Positions 8,210 to 15,057 of a stretch of DNA of 18,809 nt are shown here, one piece after another. The stretch is from Bacteroidales bacterium UBA5219. Its GTDB lineage: Bacteria; Bacteroidota; Bacteroidia; Bacteroidales; ML635J-15. The notes under the pieces were generated by a model that was given only the letters and a program-made list of their open reading frames with translations, ran no database searches and was not told the origin of the DNA. Both the position numbers and the translations under genes were made by a program. Numbering within the stretch: the stretch's first letter is position 1; each line of letters starts with the position of its first letter. The stretch is taken from assembly GCA_002412425.1 (NCBI GenBank), contig DHVB01000014.1:1-18809 (forward strand). Reading direction: 5' to 3'.

Positions 8210-9573
8210 AAAATATTTTAATATCCATATTAACTTTAATTATTTTTAATGCAACAATAGTAAATGCACAAACTAATGTATATTCCTTAGATTCTTGTAA
8301 AGCTCTAGCAATAGAAAATAATATAGATATTTCTTCTCAAAAATTAGAAGTGGAACTAGCAAAATATACTAAAAAACAAGCTTTTACTAACTATTTTCCT
8401 AAAGTCTCAGCAACTTCAGGTGGATTTATTGCAAACAAACATCTTATTGACGTAGATATAAATGATATAGACATTGAATTATACCTTGAAAATCAGCATT
8501 ATAACGATATTTTAACAACTTTATACAATACTTATGGAGTTTATTTTCAAAATACTGATTTAACAGCACGAGCACTTAAAGATGGTGTGTTTGCTGGAAT
8601 TACTGCTGTTCAACCAGTATTTGCAGGAGGTAGAATTGTTACTGGAAATAAATTGGCTAATTTAGGAATTACTGCTTCAGAATATCAAATAGAATTGTAT
8701 TTAAAAGATATTTTACTGAAAACAGAATCGGCTTTTTGGCAAATAATATCATTAGAAGAAAAATTAACCACTATTAATGTTGCTAAATCTATGCTTGATA
8801 CAATTTATAAAGATGTAACAGGTGCAGCAGAAGCCGGATTAATAACAAACAACAATGTGCTAACAGTAAAATTAAAAATACATGAAATAAATTCAAATTT
8901 ATTGAGATTGAATAATGGAATAAAATTAGCTAAAATGGCTTTATGTCAACAGATAGGTATAGAATATAACGATAGTATTAAATTTGTTGATAATATTGCA
9001 ACAATTGAAAATCCAGAGCAAATAAAAAAAGTTCACGCAGAAGTATTACCAAACAGAATAGAATATAAATTATTGAATTTAAGTGTAGAAGCTGAAAACT
9101 TGCAAAAAAGAATGAAGTTGGGCGAAGTTTTGCCTCAAGCAGCAGTGGGAGTAGGGTATATGTATAATAATTTTTTAGAAAAACATAATGCAAATTTAAT
9201 TGGTTTTTTCACAGTTTCTATACCTATATCAGACTGGTGGCAGAATAAATATAGCATGAAATATCATAAAACTAAATGTGAAATTGCTGCACAAAAACGT
9301 GATGACATGCAAGAAAAATTAATGTTACAAATGCAACTTGCTTGGAATGAATTAGTTGAGGCATATTCGCAAGTACAATTATTAGAAAAAACTATTGATG
9401 AGGCAGAAGCAAATTTAAAGTTAGTAAATGATAATTATCAAGCAGGAATGGTAAGCGTTTCAGAACTGTTGCAATCACAAACACTACTTCAACAATCAAA
9501 AGACCAATATACTGACGCAAAAATTAATTATAAAATTAAGTATTTGATGTATAAACAAATGGTGGGGGATTAA
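8206..9573 (+). CDS. TolC family outer-membrane efflux channel
   Basis: This 455-residue protein has a signal peptide (1-21, ending V-N-A-Q) and two outer-membrane-efflux repeats. The first starts at Y-S-L-D-S-C-K-A-L-A-I-E-N-N and has the strand V-Q-P-V-F-A-G-G-R-I. The second begins near E-V-L-P-N-R-I-E-Y-K-L-L and has the strand region F-F-T-V-S-I-P-I-S-D-W-W, followed by a long helical stretch and Y-Q-A-G-M-V-S-V-S-E-L-L-Q-S-Q. These are the usual family signatures of the trimeric tunnel that carries exported substrate across the outer membrane. Its ATG overlaps the permease stop (ATGA). It closes the operon: 148 bases follow before the restriction gene. No terminator hairpin is evident after it. 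Confidence 0.95.
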   Translation: MKNILISILTLIIFNATIVNAQTNVYSLDSCKALAIENNIDISSQKLEVELAKYTKKQAFTNYFPKVSATSGGFIANKHLIDVDINDIDIELYLENQHYNDILTTLYNTYGVYFQNTDLTARALKDGVFAGITAVQPVFAGGRIVTGNKLANLGITASEYQIELYLKDILLKTESAFWQIISLEEKLTTINVAKSMLDTIYKDVTGAAEAGLITNNNVLTVKLKIHEINSNLLRLNNGIKLAKMALCQQIGIEYNDSIKFVDNIATIENPEQIKKVHAEVLPNRIEYKLLNLSVEAENLQKRMKLGEVLPQAAVGVGYMYNNFLEKHNANLIGFFTVSIPISDWWQNKYSMKYHKTKCEIAAQKRDDMQEKLMLQMQLAWNELVEAYSQVQLLEKTIDEAEANLKLVNDNYQAGMVSVSELLQSQTLLQQSKDQYTDAKINYKIKYLMYKQMVGD

Positions 9574-9654
9574 GGCAGAGATTATTTTTATTCCATTTAA
9601 AATTGGTGTAAAAAACTTGGGTTAAAATTAATACACAAATCAAAAAATATTTAT

Positions 9655-9662
9655 TATTTTTG
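9655..9662 (+). promoter_or_regulatory. Bacteroidota -7 box for the restriction-modification operon
   Basis: TATTTTTG fits TAnnTTTG. A transcript beginning about 4-6 bases downstream would start at or next to an ATG (9668) that opens a seven-codon frame ending with TAA at 9689-9691. The restriction gene starts at 9722, about 30 bases after that stop. No -33 TTTG with the right spacing is seen. Confidence 0.4.
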
Positions 9663-9667
9663 AACAA

Positions 9668-9691
9668 ATGAAAAATAGAAACATTTGGTAA
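9668..9691 (+). other. Possible seven-codon leader ORF (MKNRNIW)
   Basis: ATG at 9668 follows the candidate -7 box by five bases and is followed by six more sense codons and TAA, encoding M-K-N-R-N-I-W. It lies just upstream of the restriction gene and could be a leader peptide or chance. There is no homology basis; the claim rests on position only. Confidence 0.2.
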
Positions 9692-9721
9692 AAATCGTTT
9701 AAATGATGTGCTAATATTAAA

Positions 9722-10828
9722 ATGAAAATGAATTATTACGAGCAGATAAGAAATTTAATTAAAAATGTCCCTCTGAGTCTTGTTGACTTTTCGCAACCAC
9801 GTGAGTTAGCAAGAATACCTACACAGGCATCATCAAACTTTATAACTAATAAAGAACAGGGTGATTGGGCAGAAAGCCTTGTTGCAAAAGCGATAAATGA
9901 TGTTTCTAAAAACTTTGTTGCTATAAAATATGGTAAGTCAGACGATTTAATTGCAGGTGATGAGGGCTTTGACGAATTTTATCAAGAATTTCAAAACGAG
10001 TTAGATACCATTGGAAAAAGACCTGATTTGCTGATTTTCAAAAAGACTGATTTTAATGATCAATTAGGGTACGATATTAGCCAAATCCCACATAGTACTA
10101 TTGCAGATTATGTCAAAAAAGCTATTGCTGGAATTGAAGTCCGTTCTAGTGCTTTTTTAATTGACCGTTATGAGAAGGCAATGCAAATTCGTACAGAAAA
10201 TTTTTCTCAATTTGCTTTGCAAACAAGAGACAAAATTCTTGCTGAATATTTAGATTTGTTAGAACAGCCAAACCGATGTAAATACATTCCTATTCTTAAA
10301 TCAATCTCAGTAGAAACATTAAGTGTTGCTGATTTTAAAGTTCCTGGTTGGAGTTCGTCTGAAAGATTAATAGAGTTGAATAATCATTTTAAAGAATTAA
10401 AACGAGCAATAAAAGAAATTCAAAAAAGAGATTTTTTATCAATTACTCCAAAGGTTGAAGACATTAAAGTAGTTTACAAATGGATTGAAACTTTTAATGT
10501 TCCGCATATTTATTTCCAAGTTTTCTTTGACAAGGTGTATGGCATTTCTTTCGAACAGATTCTTACAATTATTTCAGACCCCGAAAAAGAAGGTGTTGTA
10601 TTTTCAGTAGAAGCCGATACTAAAAATCAAAATAAAACAATAATCAAAATTAATTCTAAAAGTGGCATTCAAATAGCTTATAAAGTTGATGAACCCGAAC
10701 ATAAGAGTGTGCGAAAAGAAATGAATAGAGGGCGTTTGTTGTTTTATGTAACATTTAAAGGTGGAGCAGCCTATTTAGATGTAAATAATTTGTGTGAAAT
10801 TTTGGGAATTAAACAAAACGATTTTTAA
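9722..10828 (+). CDS. Type II restriction endonuclease, AccI family (probable)
   Basis: The product has 368 residues and no signal peptide. From memory of the family, it resembles AccI-type enzymes (cutting GTMKAC), which are close to this length, especially through N-K-E-Q-G-D-W-A-E (43-51), V-A-I-K-Y-G-K-S-D-D-L (66-76) and I-G-K-R-P-D-L-L-I-F (97-106). A PD-(D/E)xK-like nuclease core is visible: P101-D102, then E139-V-R141-S-S, with arginine where many family members have lysine. The E at 51 may belong to the active site. It is paired with an N6-adenine methyltransferase whose start overlaps its stop by one base (TAATG), which is the usual sign of a restriction-modification operon. A second in-frame ATG at 9728 is an alternative start. 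The exact recognition sequence is inferred, not demonstrated. Confidence 0.7.
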   Translation: MKMNYYEQIRNLIKNVPLSLVDFSQPRELARIPTQASSNFITNKEQGDWAESLVAKAINDVSKNFVAIKYGKSDDLIAGDEGFDEFYQEFQNELDTIGKRPDLLIFKKTDFNDQLGYDISQIPHSTIADYVKKAIAGIEVRSSAFLIDRYEKAMQIRTENFSQFALQTRDKILAEYLDLLEQPNRCKYIPILKSISVETLSVADFKVPGWSSSERLIELNNHFKELKRAIKEIQKRDFLSITPKVEDIKVVYKWIETFNVPHIYFQVFFDKVYGISFEQILTIISDPEKEGVVFSVEADTKNQNKTIIKINSKSGIQIAYKVDEPEHKSVRKEMNRGRLLFYVTFKGGAAYLDVNNLCEILGIKQNDF

Positions 10829-12423
10829 TGTTTGTAACAAAAATTAAAATAATAGGCAATGAACCTGAAAAGGAATATGCTCAAACTGTTTCGTTGGAGC
10901 ATCGCAAAAAATTTGCTCAATTTTTTACGCCTTATGTTGTTGCTGAATTTATGACAGAATGGATTTTGGGGAACAAACAACTGAAAACAGTTTTAGACCC
11001 TGCATTTGGTTTAGGAATTTTTGCTAGAGCTATTAGAGAAATTGATAAAAACTGTCTTATCAACGGTTTTGAAATTGACAAAAATATTCTATACAAGGCT
11101 AAAGAAATTTTTGAAAAAGACCTTAATACTAACATCGTTTTTAAGGATTATATATTTAACGATTGGGGAAATCGTTATGATGGAATTATTTGCAATCCGC
11201 CATATTTTAAGTTTCACGATTACGACAACAAAGCAATGCTTAAAGAAATTGAAGAAAAGTTGGGTTTGAAACTAAATGGTTTTACCAATCTTTATACAAT
11301 TTTTTTGCTGAAGTCAACTTATCAGTTAAACAAAAATGGCAGGGCAGCCTATATAGTGCCATCTGAATTTTTAAATTCAGATTATGGCAAATTAGTGAAA
11401 TTCTATTTGTTAAAAAATAAATTGTTACGTTATGTAATGGTTTTTGATTTTGAGGAAAATGTTTTTGATGATGCTCTGACAACAGCATCAATTTTATTGT
11501 TTGCAAATGATGATGAAAAATCTGGAGTTGAATTTATAAATATAAAAACAATTGATGAATTAAATTCATTGCAAAAGAAAATTCGATCTTATCCAATTAG
11601 AAAATCCGAAAACTTAGTTTCATTTTCAGAACTCAAACCTGAAATAAAATGGCGAGCATATTATCAAAAACAAAATGCGAAACATTTTAAAAATCTAGTC
11701 CCGTTTACTAATTATGGAAAAGTGGTACGTGGCATTGCTACAGGTGCGAATGATTATTTTACATTCAGCAAAAGTAAAGCAGAAAAATTCAATATTTCTG
11801 AAAAAAATTTGTTGCCTTGTATAACAAAATCAGTTGATGTTTGTGGCTCGTTTTTTACAAAAGACAAATTTGAGGAATTAAAAAAACAAGATAAATCAGT
11901 TTATTTATTTAAAGTAAATGATTTGCAAGAAAAGTCTGTGATTAATTACATCGCAAAAGGCGAAATGGAAGAAATTAACAAAAGGTATTTGACAGCAAGT
12001 CGTAATCCTTGGTATTCTTTGGAAAAAAGGTCTCCATCACCAATATGGGTTTCTGTTTTTAATCGTAACGGACTGCGTTTTATTCGTAATGAAGCAAATA
12101 TTAGCAATCTTACAACTTTTCATTGCATTTATTTGAATATGTTTTCAAAATCAAAAGTAGATTTGTTTTTTGCCTATCTCCTAACAAATGTCTCAAAAGA
12201 AATTTTTAATGACAACCGAAGAGAGTACGGCAACGGATTAAACAAATTTGAGCCAAACGATATCAACAAGGCATTAATGGTAAATCTTGATTTGATAAAT
12301 AAAGAAGATGAAAAAAAGATTTTAAATTTGTATAAGAATTATCGCAAATCAGAACTATCAGGAAATGCAAATACAAGCTTATTGGAAGCAATAAACGATA
12401 TTTTCGTAAGTATATTCACATAA
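10828..12423 (+). CDS. Type II DNA adenine N6-methyltransferase (gamma class), partner of AccI-like enzyme
   Basis: This 531-residue enzyme protects host DNA by methylating adenine in the recognition site using S-adenosylmethionine. Motifs appear in the order of the gamma (M.TaqI-like) class: Q-F-F-T-P (31-35, motif X region), D-P-A-F-G-L-G-I-F (57-65, the AdoMet-binding motif I), G-F-E-I-D (80-84, motif II), and N-P-P-Y (123-126, catalytic motif IV). The rest, from about 250 onward, would carry the target-recognition domain. M.AccI is of about this size and type, as I recall. It overlaps the endonuclease stop by one base, so expression is coupled and there is no separate controller gene. No frameshift or missing motif is seen, so the system looks intact. 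Confidence 0.88.
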   Translation: MFVTKIKIIGNEPEKEYAQTVSLEHRKKFAQFFTPYVVAEFMTEWILGNKQLKTVLDPAFGLGIFARAIREIDKNCLINGFEIDKNILYKAKEIFEKDLNTNIVFKDYIFNDWGNRYDGIICNPPYFKFHDYDNKAMLKEIEEKLGLKLNGFTNLYTIFLLKSTYQLNKNGRAAYIVPSEFLNSDYGKLVKFYLLKNKLLRYVMVFDFEENVFDDALTTASILLFANDDEKSGVEFINIKTIDELNSLQKKIRSYPIRKSENLVSFSELKPEIKWRAYYQKQNAKHFKNLVPFTNYGKVVRGIATGANDYFTFSKSKAEKFNISEKNLLPCITKSVDVCGSFFTKDKFEELKKQDKSVYLFKVNDLQEKSVINYIAKGEMEEINKRYLTASRNPWYSLEKRSPSPIWVSVFNRNGLRFIRNEANISNLTTFHCIYLNMFSKSKVDLFFAYLLTNVSKEIFNDNRREYGNGLNKFEPNDINKALMVNLDLINKEDEKKILNLYKNYRKSELSGNANTSLLEAINDIFVSIFT

Positions 12424-12453
12424 ATTTATTAACATTTTAAAATCAATTTATAT

Positions 12454-12478
12454 TTAAAAACTCAATTTGTGTTTTTAA
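12454..12478. terminator. A/T-tract inverted repeat after the methyltransferase gene
   Basis: TTAAAAAC (12454-12461) is perfectly complementary to GTTTTTAA (12471-12478) around a nine-base loop, 30 bases after the methyltransferase stop. The stem is short and almost GC-free, so as a rho-independent terminator it would be weak; the A-tract and T-tract would let it work in either direction. Confidence 0.35.
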
Positions 12479-12490
12479 TAATGATTTAGC

Positions 12491-12515
12491 AACTATTAAG
12501 CAATACTTAATAGTT
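12491..12515. repeat. Perfect 10-bp inverted repeat with 5-base loop
   Basis: AACTATTAAG (12491-12500) and CTTAATAGTT (12506-12515) are perfect reverse complements separated by CAATA. This is only 12 bases after the preceding hairpin. It may be part of a double terminator for the restriction-modification operon or an operator. The surrounding gap 12424-12772 otherwise holds the relic at 12527-12622 and promoter boxes near its end. Confidence 0.45.
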
Positions 12516-12526
12516 TAAAAATAGTA

Positions 12527-12622
12527 ATGATAAAGTACGAAAAATAAATTGTACAAGATAAAATTTTCAAATCTGATTTTGACCGTGAAATGATGAAATT
12601 TTTAAATGAAAATAACGAATAA
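12527..12622 (+). pseudogene. Possible short gene relic with an in-frame stop
   Basis: ATG at 12527 opens M-I-K-Y-E-K, then TAA at 12545-12547, and the same frame continues as I-V-Q-D-K-I-F-K-S-D-F-D-R-E-M-M-K-F-L-N-E-N-N-E to TAA at 12620-12622. The amino-acid mix is more protein-like (D, R, E, K with hydrophobics) than chance frames in the surrounding AT-rich DNA. No family is recognised. It may be a decayed remnant linked to the restriction island, or coincidence. Confidence 0.2.
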
Positions 12623-12753
12623 TCAGCAGTATTCTGTTTTCAAACAATAAAATAGTTGACTTAATAAGAGAAATAGCAAGTGTGGAATAATTCTTTGTTA
12701 CCTATTTTAATATTAATTTGCACATTACTATTTTATTTTAACAATATTTATAA

Positions 12754-12775
12754 TACTTTTGTATAATTAATTTTG
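12754..12775 (+). promoter_or_regulatory. Two candidate -7 boxes before the HD gene
   Basis: TACTTTTG (12754-12761) and TAATTTTG (12768-12775) both match TAnnTTTG. The second ends three bases before the GTG at 12779, so a transcript from it would be leaderless. The first would give a leader of about 14 bases to that GTG. Neither has a clear -33 TTTG. Confidence 0.4.
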
Positions 12776-12778
12776 CTA

Positions 12779-14005
12779 GTGATTAAGAAACAGAAAATAA
12801 TAAACGACCCTGTTTATGGTTTTATAAATATTCCGGGCGGTTTAATTTTTAAACTTATAGAACATCCTTACTTTCAGAGGTTGAGGCGGATAAAGCAATT
12901 GGGCTTAACTTATTTAGTTTATCCAGGTGCTGCTCATACTCGTTTTCAACATTCTATAGGCTCTATGCATTTAGTAAATTTAGCAATAGATGTAATTAGA
13001 AGTAAGGGACACAAAATCACTGAAGACGAAGCAGAAGCAACTCGCATAGCTATTTTACTTCACGATATAGGTCATGGACCTTTTTCTCATGCTTTAGAAA
13101 ATTGTATTATTCCAGATTTGCACCACGAAAAATTAAGTTTGTGGTTTATGGACGAATTAAATAAAGAATTTAATTCTGAACTTAGTTTAGCAATTTCAAT
13201 ATTTAAAAATCAATATCATAAAAAGTTTTTGCACCAACTTGTTGCTGGTCAATTAGATATGGACAGGTTGGACTATTTGCGAAGAGATAGTTTTTTTACA
13301 GGAGTAACAGAAGGAGTGGTAGGTTCGCAAAGAATTATTAAAATGCTACAAGTAGTTGACGATAATTTGGTTGTTGAAGCAAAAGGAATTTATTCTATAG
13401 AAAAATTTTTAATAGCTCGCCGACTAATGTATTGGCAAGTTTATTTACATAAAACTGTGCTTGTAGGCGAGTTGCTTTTATCGCACTTTTTAAAAAGATT
13501 AAAATATTTATATAAAGAAAAAGGAATAAAAACAGGAAATGTTTATTTAGATTTTTTGTTTGAAGACAATAATATGTCTGATAAAGAGTTGATAATAAAA
13601 AACTTCTCAATGCTAGACGATTATGATATTATGAGTTTGATAAAGCAAAACATAAACTCTCAAGATAGAGTTATTGCAGGATTAGCAAGCTCATTAATAA
13701 ATCGAAAACTACCAAGAATAAGATTGTCTAAAGAAGAAATAGACTATGATTTTTTAAACAAAATAAAACAACAGTTTATGAAAAAATATAATTTTTCTGC
13801 CGAAGAAACTGATTATTTTGTTTATTCTGGAGAAATATCAAACAACGCTTACGATAGAGAAGATGAAAGGATAAATATTTTATTTGGAGAAAAACTTGTT
13901 GATATTACAGAAGCTTCAGATATTTTGAATATTTCAGTTTTAGGAAAAATTGTAAAGAAAAATTATATTTGTGCACCAAAATCTATTATGAACAAAATAA
14001 GTTAA
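12779..14005 (+). CDS. HD-domain phosphohydrolase (dNTPase-like family)
   Basis: This protein has 408 residues from the GTG at 12779 (410 from the TTG at 12773). It belongs to the HD superfamily branch related to dGTP triphosphohydrolases. Visible metal-site motifs are H-T-R-F-Q-H-S-I-G-S-M-H near 53-64, L-L-H-D-I-G-H-G-P-F-S-H at about 93-104 (the HD pair is H95-D96), and L-D-M-D-R-L-D-Y-L-R-R-D-S at about 159-171. The opening K-I-I-N-D-P-V-Y-G-F and H-P-Y-F-Q-R-L-R-R-I-K-Q-L-G-L are standard for the family. The substrate is unproven; nucleotide or phosphate-ester hydrolysis in the cytosol is expected. An in-frame stop at 12764-12766 leaves only non-ATG starts; GTG is preferred because TAATTTTG precedes it. 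One base separates its stop from lpxD, so the two are one operon. Confidence 0.9.
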   Translation: MIKKQKIINDPVYGFINIPGGLIFKLIEHPYFQRLRRIKQLGLTYLVYPGAAHTRFQHSIGSMHLVNLAIDVIRSKGHKITEDEAEATRIAILLHDIGHGPFSHALENCIIPDLHHEKLSLWFMDELNKEFNSELSLAISIFKNQYHKKFLHQLVAGQLDMDRLDYLRRDSFFTGVTEGVVGSQRIIKMLQVVDDNLVVEAKGIYSIEKFLIARRLMYWQVYLHKTVLVGELLLSHFLKRLKYLYKEKGIKTGNVYLDFLFEDNNMSDKELIIKNFSMLDDYDIMSLIKQNINSQDRVIAGLASSLINRKLPRIRLSKEEIDYDFLNKIKQQFMKKYNFSAEETDYFVYSGEISNNAYDREDERINILFGEKLVDITEASDILNISVLGKIVKKNYICAPKSIMNKIS

Positions 14006-14006
14006 T

Positions 14007-15035
14007 ATGGAATTTACAGCTCAACAAATTGCAGAATTATTGAATGGAAAAGTAGAAGGCAACCCAAATGCGGTTGTAAGTACTTTTTCAAAAATTGAAG
14101 AAGGAAAACCAGGCTCTTTATGCTTTTTGGCAAATCCTAAATATACTAATTATATCTACGAAACTCAAGCAAGTGTTGTGTTAGTTAACGAGGACTTTGA
14201 AGCTCAAAAGCCAATAAAAGCAACCTTAATTCGTGTTGAAGATGCTTATAGAGCCATAGCAATATTGCTTGATATTTATAATAAAATGACAGACAAGCCT
14301 AAAGGAATAGAAAAGCAAAGTTTTGTTCATAAATCTGCAGTACTTGGAAAAAATATTTATGTAGGAGCATTTGCTTATATAGGTAAAGATGTGAAAATTG
14401 GTAATAATGTTCAGATTTATCCTCAAGTTTATATAGGCAATAATGTAACTATCGGAGATAATTGTATTATTTATCCAGGTGTTAAAATTTATTATAATAC
14501 AAAAATTGGAAATAACTGTATAATCCATTCTGGTACTGTTATTGGAGCAGATGGCTTTGGTTTTGCTCCTAATGATGGAGAAGCATTTTTGAAAATTGCA
14601 CAAATTGGAAATGTTGTTATCGAAGACAATGTAGAACTTGGAGCCTTAGTAACTGTTGATAGAGCAACTATGGGTTCTACAATCATTCGAGAAGGTGTAA
14701 AATTAGATAATCACAACCACGTTGCTCATAATGTAGAAATAGGGAAAAATACAGTTATAGCAGCACAAACAGGAATTGCTGGAACTAGCAAAATAGGTCA
14801 AAACTGTATGTTCGGCGGACAAGTGGGAATAGGACCTCATATTACAATCGCAAACGGGACAAAACTTTCGTCTAAATCTGGGCTATCGAATAATGTTTTA
14901 AAAGAAGATAGCCTTCTTATGGGAGCTCCAGCATTTGATATTAGAGCATATCATAGAGCTTATATACACTTTAAAAACTTAGATGATATAGTGAAGAGAA
15001 TTGACAGTATTGAAAATAAACTTAATGAAAAGTAA
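14007..15035 (+). CDS. lpxD: UDP-3-O-(3-hydroxyacyl)glucosamine N-acyltransferase
   Basis: LpxD transfers a 3-hydroxyacyl chain from acyl carrier protein to the 2-amino group of UDP-3-O-acyl-glucosamine, the third step of lipid A synthesis, in the cytosol. The 342-residue length is typical. The N-terminal uridine-binding domain (about 1-100) is followed by a left-handed beta-helix built from hexapeptide repeats (I-G-x-N-V-x-I type, about 108-285). The signature G-A-D-G-F-G-F-A-P-N is at 180-189. The catalytic histidine is H241 in V-A-H-N-V-E-I-G, matching H239 of the E. coli enzyme. A C-terminal helix (about 315-342) carries the acyl-carrier contact. It sits one base after the HD gene. The usual partners lpxC/fabZ and lpxA are not next to it here; a dehydratase gene follows instead. 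Confidence 0.97.
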   Translation: MEFTAQQIAELLNGKVEGNPNAVVSTFSKIEEGKPGSLCFLANPKYTNYIYETQASVVLVNEDFEAQKPIKATLIRVEDAYRAIAILLDIYNKMTDKPKGIEKQSFVHKSAVLGKNIYVGAFAYIGKDVKIGNNVQIYPQVYIGNNVTIGDNCIIYPGVKIYYNTKIGNNCIIHSGTVIGADGFGFAPNDGEAFLKIAQIGNVVIEDNVELGALVTVDRATMGSTIIREGVKLDNHNHVAHNVEIGKNTVIAAQTGIAGTSKIGQNCMFGGQVGIGPHITIANGTKLSSKSGLSNNVLKEDSLLMGAPAFDIRAYHRAYIHFKNLDDIVKRIDSIENKLNEK

Positions 15036-15045
15036 AATTATTTGC

Positions 15046-15053
15046 TAATTTTG
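15046..15053 (+). promoter_or_regulatory. -7 box directly before the CapD-like gene
   Basis: TAATTTTG matches TAnnTTTG and ends four bases before the GTG start at 15058, so transcription from it would begin at or very near the start codon. It lies 10 bases after the lpxD stop. A -33 TTTG at the right distance is not seen. Confidence 0.4.
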
Positions 15054-15057
15054 TACT

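Noticed and set aside
14226..14686. Reverse-strand open frames inside lpxD
   Set aside because: They are antisense shadows of the hexapeptide repeats; the composition is N/I/Y-rich and no domain is visible.
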